Assembly (NCBI GenBank): GCA_947591115.1
Contig: CANQCX010000002.1
Span: 1 to 35,396, forward strand
Direction: 5' to 3'
Length of the DNA: 35,396 nucleotides
Origin: an uncultured Lachnospiraceae bacterium
GTDB taxonomy: Bacteria > Bacillota > Clostridia > Lachnospirales > Lachnospiraceae
A model generated the notes under the pieces. That model had not been told where the DNA came from. It did no database searches and was given only the letters and a program-made list of their open reading frames with translations. Shown one piece after another: positions 9,273 to 17,345 of this stretch. The first letter of the stretch is position 1, and each line of letters opens with the position of its first letter. The position numbers and the translations under genes were made by a program.

Positions 9273-10727
9273 ATGATGAGATCATTGTATTCTGCTGTGT
9301 CCGGACTGAAGACACATCAGACAAGAATGGACGTTATCGGTAACAACATTTCAAACGTCAACACCGAAGCATTTAAGGCTTCTCATGTAACTTTCAGTGA
9401 AATTATGTATCAGACCACTTCCAGCGCTTCCGGCGGAAACGGAGCGGTAGGCGTAGGTGGAAAAAACGCAAAGCAGATCGGTCTTGGAACCTCCGTAGGC
9501 TCCACCACCATAAACATTACGGGAGCGGGCGCTGCGGAATCGACCGGAAACGCATTTGACTTAAGACTTTCCGACAGCCAGTCCACCAACTTCTTTATCG
9601 TAAGCGACGGAACCAATACCATGTTTACGCGTGCAGGCTCCTTCTATGTAGACGGAAACGGCTATCTGTGCATGAGCTCTACCGGATATACTCTGATGGG
9701 CTGGCAGGTAGACGATACGGGAGAGATCCGCAAGGACACCGTATCATCGCTTCAGGTCATGGCTCCGGGGAATCAGACTTCCGCTCCGGAGGCGACCATG
9801 CAGGCTTATGTATCCGGCGTATTGGACAAAAACGATCCGAACGTACTTGGCGAGGACGGCTATGTAATGGCGATCGGCTTCTATGACAGTCTGGGATATG
9901 CCTATACCGCAAAATTTGCGACCAAGCCGGTTCTGGATGCAGACGGAGAGATCGTAAAAGGCCAGTATACGGTAGAATTGACCGATATCATCGATTCGGA
10001 GAACAAATCCATTATGAAGGATCCGACAGACGTAACGGGCGAGACCTATCTTCCGGGACGCGGACCGATGGATCTGTTTTCTACAACGAACGCAAACGGA
10101 AATTCGGTTCCGTACGTCATGACCTATGACAATAACAAAGGTACGTTCGTAGGAATCGGCGCGGACGGCAATGCAACCGAACCTTCCGCGATGCTGAATC
10201 TTGCAGAGGTATTTTTGAACGAGACCTCGGAAGACGGATTTACCCAGAGTAATTTCCGCAATATCGAGATTGATTTTTCCCGCAGCATGAACTATGACAA
10301 CGGCGGCGTTTCCACGATGAAGGGATTAAAGGGTTCCTCCACCGGAGACGGCGCAGGAAAGAAATTAGGCGCGCTGACCGGAATTTCGGTCAACGGAGAC
10401 GGAAGAGTATACGGTTCCTATGACAACGGCAATACCGTATTGCTCTGCCAGATCGCGGTTGCGCAGTTTGCCAACGCCTCCGGTCTGGAAAAAGTCGGGG
10501 ATAACTGCTACATGACGACCTTGAACTCGGGCGAGTTCGACGGGATCGGAATCGAGATTTCCGCAGACGGAAGCTCCATGACGACGGGCGAACTGGAAAT
10601 GTCCAACGTCGATCTGTCCGGACAGTTTACGGATATGATCATTACCCAGCGTGGTTTTCAGGCAAATTCACGTGTTATCACAGTTTCCGATACGCTTCTG
10701 GAAGAGCTGATCAACCTGAAACGATAA
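9273..10727 (+). CDS. flgE: Flagellar hook protein FlgE
   Basis: 484 aa; MMRSLYSAVSGLKTHQTRMDVIGNNISNVNTEAFK at N-term, TDMIITQRGFQANSRVITVSDTLLEELINLKR at C-term. Confidence 0.97.
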   Translation: MMRSLYSAVSGLKTHQTRMDVIGNNISNVNTEAFKASHVTFSEIMYQTTSSASGGNGAVGVGGKNAKQIGLGTSVGSTTINITGAGAAESTGNAFDLRLSDSQSTNFFIVSDGTNTMFTRAGSFYVDGNGYLCMSSTGYTLMGWQVDDTGEIRKDTVSSLQVMAPGNQTSAPEATMQAYVSGVLDKNDPNVLGEDGYVMAIGFYDSLGYAYTAKFATKPVLDADGEIVKGQYTVELTDIIDSENKSIMKDPTDVTGETYLPGRGPMDLFSTTNANGNSVPYVMTYDNNKGTFVGIGADGNATEPSAMLNLAEVFLNETSEDGFTQSNFRNIEIDFSRSMNYDNGGVSTMKGLKGSSTGDGAGKKLGALTGISVNGDGRVYGSYDNGNTVLLCQIAVAQFANASGLEKVGDNCYMTTLNSGEFDGIGIEISADGSSMTTGELEMSNVDLSGQFTDMIITQRGFQANSRVITVSDTLLEELINLKR

Positions 10728-10756
10728 GAAACAGCCGGTAAAATAAAAAATACATT

Positions 10757-10798
10757 CCGATATTGGGGGACGGCATCCTGTCGTTCCCCAATATCCGG
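10757..10798 (+). other. Strong intergenic hairpin downstream of flgE (no U-tract)
   Basis: Inverted repeat CCGATATTGGGGGACGGCA / TGTCGTTCCCCAATATCCGG with a few G.U pairs or a bulge. Confidence 0.8.
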
Positions 10799-10808
10799 TA
10801 TGGAACAG

Positions 10809-10850
10809 GTGTCATACGATTTTACAAAATCAAAATGACACTTTTTTTCT
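10809..10850 (+). terminator. Rho-independent terminator after flgE
   Basis: GTGTCAT (10809-10815) pairs with ATGACAC (10835-10841), inner GATTTT/AAAATC, followed directly by T7 CTTT. Confidence 0.88.
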
Positions 10851-10869
10851 TTATTAGACAAAAAGGAAG

Positions 10870-10898
10870 TAGACAAGAAGACGAAAGTTTAGTAAAAT
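10870..10898 (+). promoter_or_regulatory. Predicted sigma-A-like promoter for motA
   Basis: TAGACA (10870-10875) - 17 nt - TAAAAT (10893-10898); each hexamer 5/6 to consensus; just downstream of the terminator and 70 nt before motA. Confidence 0.7.
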
Positions 10899-10967
10899 CA
10901 TGTAAAAGGGTTTTTGTGGCGTATTGCGTCTGTTTGCCCTAAAACAAGAAAATGGAAGGTGTTTTCA

Positions 10968-11759
10968 GTGGATCTAGCGACTCTTATAGGTGTTATCGTT
11001 GGCTTTGCCATGGTTATTTTCGGAATTGTCTGGGGGAATGGCCCGTCAGCGCTGTGGAGCTTTGTGGACGTGCCGTCCATCATTATTACGATCGGAGGCT
11101 CTATTACCAGTGTACTGACCAGCCATAAGCTTCCGGATTTCATAGCAGGCCTGAAATCAATTTCCCTGCCTTTTAAAAATAAAATCATGGATCCGGCGGC
11201 TACGATCAAGACGATCATCGATATGTCGAATGTCGGCCGGAAAGAGGGACTTCTGGCATTGGAGGAAGCGGCGAGCAATATTGAGGACGACTTTTTGAAA
11301 AAGGGAATCATGCTTGTCGTTGACGGTACGGATCCGGATCTGGTGCGTGGAATTCTGGAGACCGATCTGGTATGTCTGGAGGATCGTCATAAGAAAGTCA
11401 GAGGTTTCTGGGAGAAATGGGCGGAAATGGGTCCTGCGTGGGGTATGATCGGTACCCTGATCGGATTGATCAACATGTTAAAGACGCTGGATGATCCGTC
11501 TACGATCGGTCCGTCCATGTCGGTTGCTTTGGTAACGACCTTATACGGCTCGCTGATCGCCAACTGGCTCTGCAGTCCGATTGCGTCCAAGCTGAAAGCA
11601 AACAGCGATATGGAGATGGTCATACGTGAGATTACCATTGAAGGTCTTTTGTCCATTCAGGCAGGAGAAAATCCTCGTGTCATTGAGGAAAAACTGAAGT
11701 CCTTCCTTGCGCCTTCTGCACGAAACAACATGAATGAAGAGGCCGGGGGTGAAGAATAG
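10968..11759 (+). CDS. motA: Flagellar motor stator protein MotA
   Basis: Four-TM MotA/ExbB-type; AEMGPAWGMIGTLIGLINMLKTLDDPSTIGPSMSVALVTTLYGSLIANW. GTG 10968 preceded by ggaaggtg; the ORF track's extension to 10914 is probably untranslated. Confidence 0.95.
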   Translation: MDLATLIGVIVGFAMVIFGIVWGNGPSALWSFVDVPSIIITIGGSITSVLTSHKLPDFIAGLKSISLPFKNKIMDPAATIKTIIDMSNVGRKEGLLALEEAASNIEDDFLKKGIMLVVDGTDPDLVRGILETDLVCLEDRHKKVRGFWEKWAEMGPAWGMIGTLIGLINMLKTLDDPSTIGPSMSVALVTTLYGSLIANWLCSPIASKLKANSDMEMVIREITIEGLLSIQAGENPRVIEEKLKSFLAPSARNNMNEEAGGEE

Positions 11760-12577
11760 TGGCAAAGAAAAGAAGTGAAGATGCTCCAAAAGGCTCGCCT
11801 GCATGGATGTCCACTTTTTCGGATCTGATGAATCTGCTGCTGTGCTTTTTCGTACTTTTGTTCTCCATGTCCTCGGTCGATGTGGATAAGTTCCAGCAGA
11901 TGATCGCCTCCCTGCAGAATACCATCAGTATTTTCCCGCAGGGCGATATGAGCATCGGCGACGGACAGATGGTCGGAGCCGGCGTAAGACAGTTGGAATT
12001 TCTGGATTCCTATTACAACGAGATGGCAAACTCCAAGAGCGAGGACGACGGAGAGTCCGAGGGAGGAGGCAATACTGTTTACGAGCAGTACAAAGAAGAA
12101 GCGCTTCAGGAATCGGAGCGCATGGAAGAAGATATTCAGGAACAACTTGCCAATTCCGGAATTCAGAATATGGTAGAAGTAGAGTTTAATGCCGAATATG
12201 TGGAATTGAATCTAAACGGCGCGATTCTGTTTGATTCGGGAAGCGCGGATATCATTACGGAAGCATATCCGATGGTGGATAAGATCGGAACGATTCTGGA
12301 GGGATATAAGGAGAATATCATCGAAGTGGAAGGACATACGGACAATGTGCCGATTTCCTCCCAGCGCTATGAAAGCAACGATGTACTGTCCATGTATCGG
12401 GCGCTGTCCGTAGCAAACTACATCCGTTCGATTACGGATATCGACCCGTCCCATATTAAATCCTCCGGACGCGGCGATTATGTTCCGATCGCGGACAATT
12501 CCACGCCGGAAGGAAGAGCGCGCAACAGGCGCGTAGTCATTAAGATCTATAATTCCTATAATTCGGATATAGACTAG
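11759..12577 (+). CDS. motB: Flagellar motor stator protein MotB (OmpA-family peptidoglycan-binding domain)
   Basis: PAWMSTFSDLMNLLLCFFVLLFSMSSVD TM with Asp, and C-terminal VEGHTDNVPI...GRARNRRVVIKI; start overlaps motA stop (TAGTG). Confidence 0.96.
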   Translation: MAKKRSEDAPKGSPAWMSTFSDLMNLLLCFFVLLFSMSSVDVDKFQQMIASLQNTISIFPQGDMSIGDGQMVGAGVRQLEFLDSYYNEMANSKSEDDGESEGGGNTVYEQYKEEALQESERMEEDIQEQLANSGIQNMVEVEFNAEYVELNLNGAILFDSGSADIITEAYPMVDKIGTILEGYKENIIEVEGHTDNVPISSQRYESNDVLSMYRALSVANYIRSITDIDPSHIKSSGRGDYVPIADNSTPEGRARNRRVVIKIYNSYNSDID

Positions 12578-12602
12578 AACAGACGAGGAGAGGAACAGCA
12601 TT

Positions 12603-13127
12603 ATGAAAAAAAATTTGATTTCCGTAATTATTCTTGCACTGGTATTTGCAAACTTTGTTTTGACGGCGCTTTTGATCTTTACGGTGCTGCCGGAGACGAA
12701 CAAGGCGAATGAAATGATCGAAAAAGTATGCAGTGCGATTGATCTGGAGTTAAACAGCGGAGCGGGAACCGGAATCAGCAATATTCCGATCGAACAGATC
12801 GAAAGCTACGCGGTAAACGGCGGAGAATCCATGACGATCAACTTTGCATCGTCCGGAGAAAATGAGGATTCGCATTATGCAATGCTTTCCATTACGCTTT
12901 CGTTGAATACCAAGAGCGACAACTACGAAAAATATACGCCGGAGGTTCTGTCCGCAAAGGATGACATCATCCGCGACAGCATTAACCGGATTGTTGGAAA
13001 TTATACGTTAGAAGAGTTTAATGCGGATAAAGAAGCCGTTCAAAAAGAAATTTTGGCGGAAATGCAGAGTAAATTCGGCTCGGATTATATTGTTGCCGTA
13101 AATTTCTCGCAAATCACAACGAGCTAA
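12603..13127 (+). CDS. fliL: Flagellar basal body-associated protein FliL
   Basis: 174 aa; single N-terminal TM; periplasmic-type domain ending SKFGSDYIVAVNFSQITTS; between motB and fliM. Confidence 0.88.
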   Translation: MKKNLISVIILALVFANFVLTALLIFTVLPETNKANEMIEKVCSAIDLELNSGAGTGISNIPIEQIESYAVNGGESMTINFASSGENEDSHYAMLSITLSLNTKSDNYEKYTPEVLSAKDDIIRDSINRIVGNYTLEEFNADKEAVQKEILAEMQSKFGSDYIVAVNFSQITTS

Positions 13128-13131
13128 GCAA

Positions 13132-13166
13132 ATACAGAAAGCCTGCCGCCGGCAGTCTTTCTGTAT
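13132..13166 (+). other. Hairpin 1 in fliL-fliM intergenic region
   Basis: ATACAGAAAGcCTGCCgccGGCAGtCTTTCTGTAT, near-perfect inverted repeat without a U-tract. Confidence 0.82.
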
Positions 13167-13180
13167 ACTATGGTATTTAG

Positions 13181-13212
13181 AAGACTAACTGCGGGTTCCT
13201 GCGGTTAGTCTT
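13181..13212 (+). other. Hairpin 2 in fliL-fliM intergenic region
   Basis: AAGACTAACTGC / GCGGTTAGTCTT, 12-bp stem with one G.U, loop GGGTTCCT. Confidence 0.82.
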
Positions 13213-13241
13213 ATCATGCGGTTATGGGTGGTGAAATTTAG

Positions 13242-14222
13242 ATGGGTGATGTTTTATCCCAAAATGAGATTGACAGTTTACTTGCGGCATTAAACAGCGG
13301 TGAATTAGATGTAGAAGAAATTAAAGAAAATGGCGAGAAACAAGTAAAAGATTATGATTTTGCCCGTCCGTCGAAGTTTTCCAAAGAGCATCTCCGTACT
13401 CTGGAAATTATATTTGAGCATTATGGGCGTCTGCTTTCCACGAATCTTCCGGTCTATCTGAGGAAAAACGTTCAGGTGGAAGTGATGAACTCGGAAGCGG
13501 TCACATATTCCGAATTTACCAATGCATTGTCCAATCCGGTTCTGCTTGGAATTGTAAATTTTGCGCCGCTCAACGGCAATATCATTATTGAAATGGCGTC
13601 GAATCTGGGATATGCGATTGTAGACCGTATGCTGGGAGGTCAGGGAGACGTACTTGACAAGATTCGGGATTTTTCTGAGATCGAATTGCTTATTATAGAG
13701 CGTATCATTGTCGTCTGTGTCAACCTGATACGGGAGCCCTGGGCCAACGTGGCGAGCGTGCATCCGAGATTGGAGCGGATCGAGACGAATTCCCAGTATG
13801 CGCAGATCATTTCCCCGAGCGAAATGATCGCAATTGTAACGATGAATATCCGGATCGGTACGGTGGAGGGACTTATGAATATCTGTCTTCCGTATCTGAC
13901 GCTGGAGGATATCATAGACAAGCTGAATACCAAATACTGGTATTCCAATATGCAGAATCAGGATGAGACAAACTATGCGGATGCGATCGAGTCGCTGATC
14001 CAGCGCGCCAAGATTCCGGTCAAGGCGGTATTGGGAAACAGTATCATTTCAGTCAGTGATTTTGCGGGACTGCAGCCGGGCGATATCATCCGGCTGGATC
14101 GCAAAGTAGAAGAAGAACTGGACGTATATGTCGGAAATATTCGGAAATTTACTGCATTGCCGGGAGCATCCGGCGATGATTATGCAGTTAGGATCACTTC
14201 GGTGATCAGAGAGGAGCAATAG
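13242..14222 (+). CDS. fliM: Flagellar motor switch protein FliM
   Basis: N-terminal LSQNEIDSLLAAL CheY-binding motif; YDFARPSKFSKEHLRTLEIIFEHYGRLLSTNL; C-terminal SpoA domain. Confidence 0.97.
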   Translation: MGDVLSQNEIDSLLAALNSGELDVEEIKENGEKQVKDYDFARPSKFSKEHLRTLEIIFEHYGRLLSTNLPVYLRKNVQVEVMNSEAVTYSEFTNALSNPVLLGIVNFAPLNGNIIIEMASNLGYAIVDRMLGGQGDVLDKIRDFSEIELLIIERIIVVCVNLIREPWANVASVHPRLERIETNSQYAQIISPSEMIAIVTMNIRIGTVEGLMNICLPYLTLEDIIDKLNTKYWYSNMQNQDETNYADAIESLIQRAKIPVKAVLGNSIISVSDFAGLQPGDIIRLDRKVEEELDVYVGNIRKFTALPGASGDDYAVRITSVIREEQ

Positions 14223-14226
14223 AAGT

Positions 14227-15429
14227 ATGGATGGATTATCGCAGAATGAGATCAATGCGTTGCTGAACGATCCGGGGGCGTTATCTGCGGGCGGCGAGGA
14301 GATGCTTACCGAAGAAGAAAAAGACGCGATCGGAGAGATCGCCAATATCAGCATGGGGACGGCGGCAACGACATTATTTTCGCTGGTAAACAGAAGGGTT
14401 GATATATCGACGCCGAGGGTTTCGATGACCACATGGGACGAGATCACGCAGCAATACGAAAAACCCTGTGTGTTTATCCGAATTGAATATACGGTCGGAC
14501 TGGACGGAAGCAATATTCTGGTATTAAAAGAAAATGACGTTAAGATCATTACCGACCTGATGATGGGCGGCGACGGTACCAATACGGACGGAGAGCTGGG
14601 CGAGCTGCACCTTAGCGCGATCAGCGAAGCGATGAACCAGATGATGGGTTCCTCCGCGACCTCCCTGTCCTCCATGCTCAATAAAATGATCGATATCAGT
14701 CCGCCAATAGCAGATCTGGTTGATTTAAAGGACAACATCGACGAGGGACAGATCGACGAGTTTTTGACAGGATCGTTTGTAAAGATTGCATTCCGTATGG
14801 AGATCGGGGATCTGGTAGACAGCGAGATCATGCAGCTCTATCCGGTTTCCTTTGCGAGAGAAATGTGTACAAGCGTTTCCAAGAATATGGAGATTGACAA
14901 CAACAGCGTCAAAGAAGAAGCTCCTGCGGCACCGCAGCAGGCAGCTCCGCAGGCGGCAGCGCCTCAGCAGCAGGCAGCTCCACAGGCGGCTCCGCAGCCG
15001 CAGATGGCGGCGCAGCCGATGATGGGACAGCCAATGATGGGACAACCGATGATGGGACAACCGATGATGGGCAATCAAATGATGGGCGGTCAGATGATGG
15101 GACAGCCGATGGGGCAGCCGGTCAACGTACAGCCGGCGCAGTTTCAGGCGTTTAACGGCGGTATGGCGGCGGCGTTCCAGCCGGAAAACATCGATCTGAT
15201 CATGGATGTACCGCTGGAAGTAACCGTAGAACTGGGCAGAACTTCAAAATCCATTGCGGATATTTTGGATTTTGCCCCGGGCAAGATCATTGAATTGAAT
15301 AAACTTGCGGGAGAACCGATCGACGTGCTTGTCAACGGAAAATATGTCGCTAGAGGAGAAGTTGTTGTCATTGAAGAAAGTTTCGGCGTCCGCATTACGG
15401 AGATCATAAATAACGGAAAGACGCAATAG
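14227..15429 (+). CDS. fliY: Flagellar motor switch phosphatase FliY (CheC-like domain + FliN C-terminal domain)
   Basis: N-terminal LSQNEINALL; CheC motifs EIGEIANISMGTAATT and LSAISEAMNQMMGSSATSL; FliN-like MDVPLEVTVELGRTSKSIADILDFAPGKIIELNKLAGEPIDVLVNGKYVARGEVVVIEESFGVRI. Confidence 0.96.
   Translation: MDGLSQNEINALLNDPGALSAGGEEMLTEEEKDAIGEIANISMGTAATTLFSLVNRRVDISTPRVSMTTWDEITQQYEKPCVFIRIEYTVGLDGSNILVLKENDVKIITDLMMGGDGTNTDGELGELHLSAISEAMNQMMGSSATSLSSMLNKMIDISPPIADLVDLKDNIDEGQIDEFLTGSFVKIAFRMEIGDLVDSEIMQLYPVSFAREMCTSVSKNMEIDNNSVKEEAPAAPQQAAPQAAAPQQQAAPQAAPQPQMAAQPMMGQPMMGQPMMGQPMMGNQMMGGQMMGQPMGQPVNVQPAQFQAFNGGMAAAFQPENIDLIMDVPLEVTVELGRTSKSIADILDFAPGKIIELNKLAGEPIDVLVNGKYVARGEVVVIEESFGVRITEIINNGKTQ
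15013..15120 (+). repeat. In-frame 15-bp tandem repeats (QPMMG) in the fliY interdomain linker
   Basis: Units CAGCCGATGATGGGA, CAGCCAATGATGGGA, CAACCGATGATGGGA, CAACCGATGATGGGC, then degenerate copies (NQMMG, GQMMG, QPMG). Confidence 0.92.
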
Positions 15430-15452
15430 TTCTGGTAAAGTAGGAGATAATA

Positions 15453-15815
15453 ATGACAAAGCGTATTTTAATATGCGATGACGCGGCGGTTATGCGCATG
15501 ATGCTTAAAACAATACTGACAAAGAACGGGTATGAAGTTGTGGGCGAGGCCCACAACGGGATTGCCGCTGTGGCAAAATATCGGGAAACAAGACCGGATC
15601 TGGTCATGATGGATATTACCATGCCGGAAATGAGCGGGATCGAAGCGTTGAAGAAGATCAAGGAGATCGATCCGGATGCTGCTATTATCATGTGCTCCGC
15701 AATGGGACAGCAGATCATGGTCATTGAGTCCATTGAATCCGGAGCAAAGGATTTTATTGTAAAACCGTTTCAGGCGGAGCGTGTTTTAGAGGCAGTCAAA
15801 CGGGTAGTGGGTTGA
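15453..15815 (+). CDS. cheY: Chemotaxis response regulator CheY
   Basis: 120 aa receiver domain; ILICDDAAVMRMML, DLVMMDITMPEMSGIEAL, KDFIVKPF. Confidence 0.96.
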   Translation: MTKRILICDDAAVMRMMLKTILTKNGYEVVGEAHNGIAAVAKYRETRPDLVMMDITMPEMSGIEALKKIKEIDPDAAIIMCSAMGQQIMVIESIESGAKDFIVKPFQAERVLEAVKRVVG

Positions 15816-15816
15816 T

Positions 15817-16191
15817 ATGAATATTTTGTTAGTTTCTTCTTTAGAAAGTTTTCTGCAGTTGATCGGCGTCCTTTTGATCGTCGTCTTTGTTTTATGGCTG
15901 ACGTATGCCGCTACAAAATGGATGGGCAATTATCAGAAGATGCAGAGCTGGCAGAAAAATCTGAGAATTTTAGATACCATCCGGATCGGAAATAATAAGT
16001 TTATCTGTATCGTTCAGGCAGGCATCCGCTATCTGGTCGTGGCGGTAGGAAAAGACGAGATCCACATGCTTGCGGAACTTTCGGAATCGGAATTAAGGGA
16101 TCTTTCCTTTTTAGACGAATCTCCGCAGAAAGCGCAGGGCAGCTTTCAGGAGATACTCAATCAATTAAAAGAGAAGATACCGAAGAAGTAG
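15817..16191 (+). CDS. fliO: Flagellar biosynthetic protein FliO/FliZ
   Basis: 124 aa; N-terminal TM, then ILDTIRIGNNKFICIVQAGIRYLVVAVGKDEIHMLAEL; between cheY and fliP. Confidence 0.88.
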   Translation: MNILLVSSLESFLQLIGVLLIVVFVLWLTYAATKWMGNYQKMQSWQKNLRILDTIRIGNNKFICIVQAGIRYLVVAVGKDEIHMLAELSESELRDLSFLDESPQKAQGSFQEILNQLKEKIPKK

Positions 16192-16198
16192 GAAGAAT

Positions 16199-17044
16199 AT
16201 GAGAAAAGTAAAAGAGTATTACTGTAAAGCATCGTTGTTTTTTGCTGTTGCAGTATTTGTTTTTGTCATAATATATGCGTTCCGCAGTCCGGAGACTTCT
16301 TATGCGGCTTCTATGGATACGGACAGCATCACATTTGATGATGAAGATAACAGTGAAACGGCAGATACCGCAACCGATAACGCAGACGGTCTGTCGATTA
16401 TTTACAATAATAATTCGGGTTCGCTGTCTACGCCGGTGCGGATGCTTCTGGTTTTGACGATCTTGTCGCTGGCGCCGTCCCTTCTTGTAATGCTGACTTC
16501 ATTTACAAGGATCATCATTGTACTTCATTTTGTGCGGACGGCGATTGGAACGCAGACGGCGCCGCCCAATCAGGTTTTGGTTGGTCTGGCTTTATTTTTA
16601 ACCTTTTTTATTATGTGGCCGGTATTTCAGGAGATCAATACCAATGCGATACAGCCTTTGGATGCGGGAACCATTACGCAGGAGGAGGCGATTCAGGCGG
16701 CGGAGGCGCCGCTGCGCGAATTTATGATGGGACAGACGCAGGTAAGGGATCTGGATGTATTTGTGGAAATATCCGGACAGACTTATGAGGAATACGACGA
16801 TGTTCCGTTTACAACGCTGATTCCGGCATTTATTTTAAGCGAGCTGCGGACGGCATTCATTCTCGGATTTTTGATCTATATTCCGTTTATCGTAATCGAT
16901 ATGGTAGTATCTTCCGTATTGATGTCTATGGGTATGATGATGCTTCCGCCGACTACCATTTCGCTCCCGTTCAAGATTCTGTTATTTGTGCTTGCGGACG
17001 GATGGGATTTGATCATACAGGGCGTAGTAAAGACATTCTACTGA
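16199..17044 (+). CDS. fliP: Flagellar type III secretion protein FliP
   Basis: SLAPSLLVMLTSFTRIIIVLHFVRTAIGTQTAPPNQVLVGLALFLTFFIM...MMMLPPTTISLPFKILLFVLADGWDLI. Confidence 0.97.
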   Translation: MRKVKEYYCKASLFFAVAVFVFVIIYAFRSPETSYAASMDTDSITFDDEDNSETADTATDNADGLSIIYNNNSGSLSTPVRMLLVLTILSLAPSLLVMLTSFTRIIIVLHFVRTAIGTQTAPPNQVLVGLALFLTFFIMWPVFQEINTNAIQPLDAGTITQEEAIQAAEAPLREFMMGQTQVRDLDVFVEISGQTYEEYDDVPFTTLIPAFILSELRTAFILGFLIYIPFIVIDMVVSSVLMSMGMMMLPPTTISLPFKILLFVLADGWDLIIQGVVKTFY

Positions 17045-17063
17045 GGAAGGAAGTGGATAGGAT

Positions 17064-17342
17064 TTGATTACACAGGAAGCAGTACTTGATATAGGACGGG
17101 CAGCCATCTACAATATTATCCTGTCGGCAGCGCCGATTCTTTTGATTTCGCTTGTGATCGGTCTGATCGTCAGTATTTTCCAGACAGTAACCTCCATTCA
17201 GGAACAGACGCTTACATTTGTACCGAAAATATTAGGCGTATTTGTCGGGATCATGCTGGGAGGCGGATGGATCCTGAATAATATGGCGTCGTTTATGACG
17301 GATCTGTGGTCGAATTTCAGTTACTATCTGAGTTTGGGATAA
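17064..17342 (+). CDS. fliQ: Flagellar type III secretion protein FliQ
   Basis: 92 aa; two TM; IVSIFQTVTSIQEQTLTFVPKILGV; TTG start. Confidence 0.96.
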   Translation: MITQEAVLDIGRAAIYNIILSAAPILLISLVIGLIVSIFQTVTSIQEQTLTFVPKILGVFVGIMLGGGWILNNMASFMTDLWSNFSYYLSLG

Positions 17343-17345
17343 GTT

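Noticed and set aside
10739-10763. Possible sigma-28 promoter (TAAA ... TCCGATAT) after flgE
   Set aside because: Spacer between TAAA and the -10-like element is about 13 nt rather than ~15, the -10 is imperfect, it overlaps a hairpin arm and lies upstream of a terminator.
14049-14831. 260-aa minus-strand ORF spanning fliM/fliY
   Set aside because: Ser/Ile-rich mirror of FliM/FliY coding sequence with no family resemblance; overlaps two confident genes.
14725-15078. Minus-strand ORF with HHRLSHHRLSHHWLSHHRL repeats
   Set aside because: Antisense reading of the FliY QPMMG repeats; not an independent protein.
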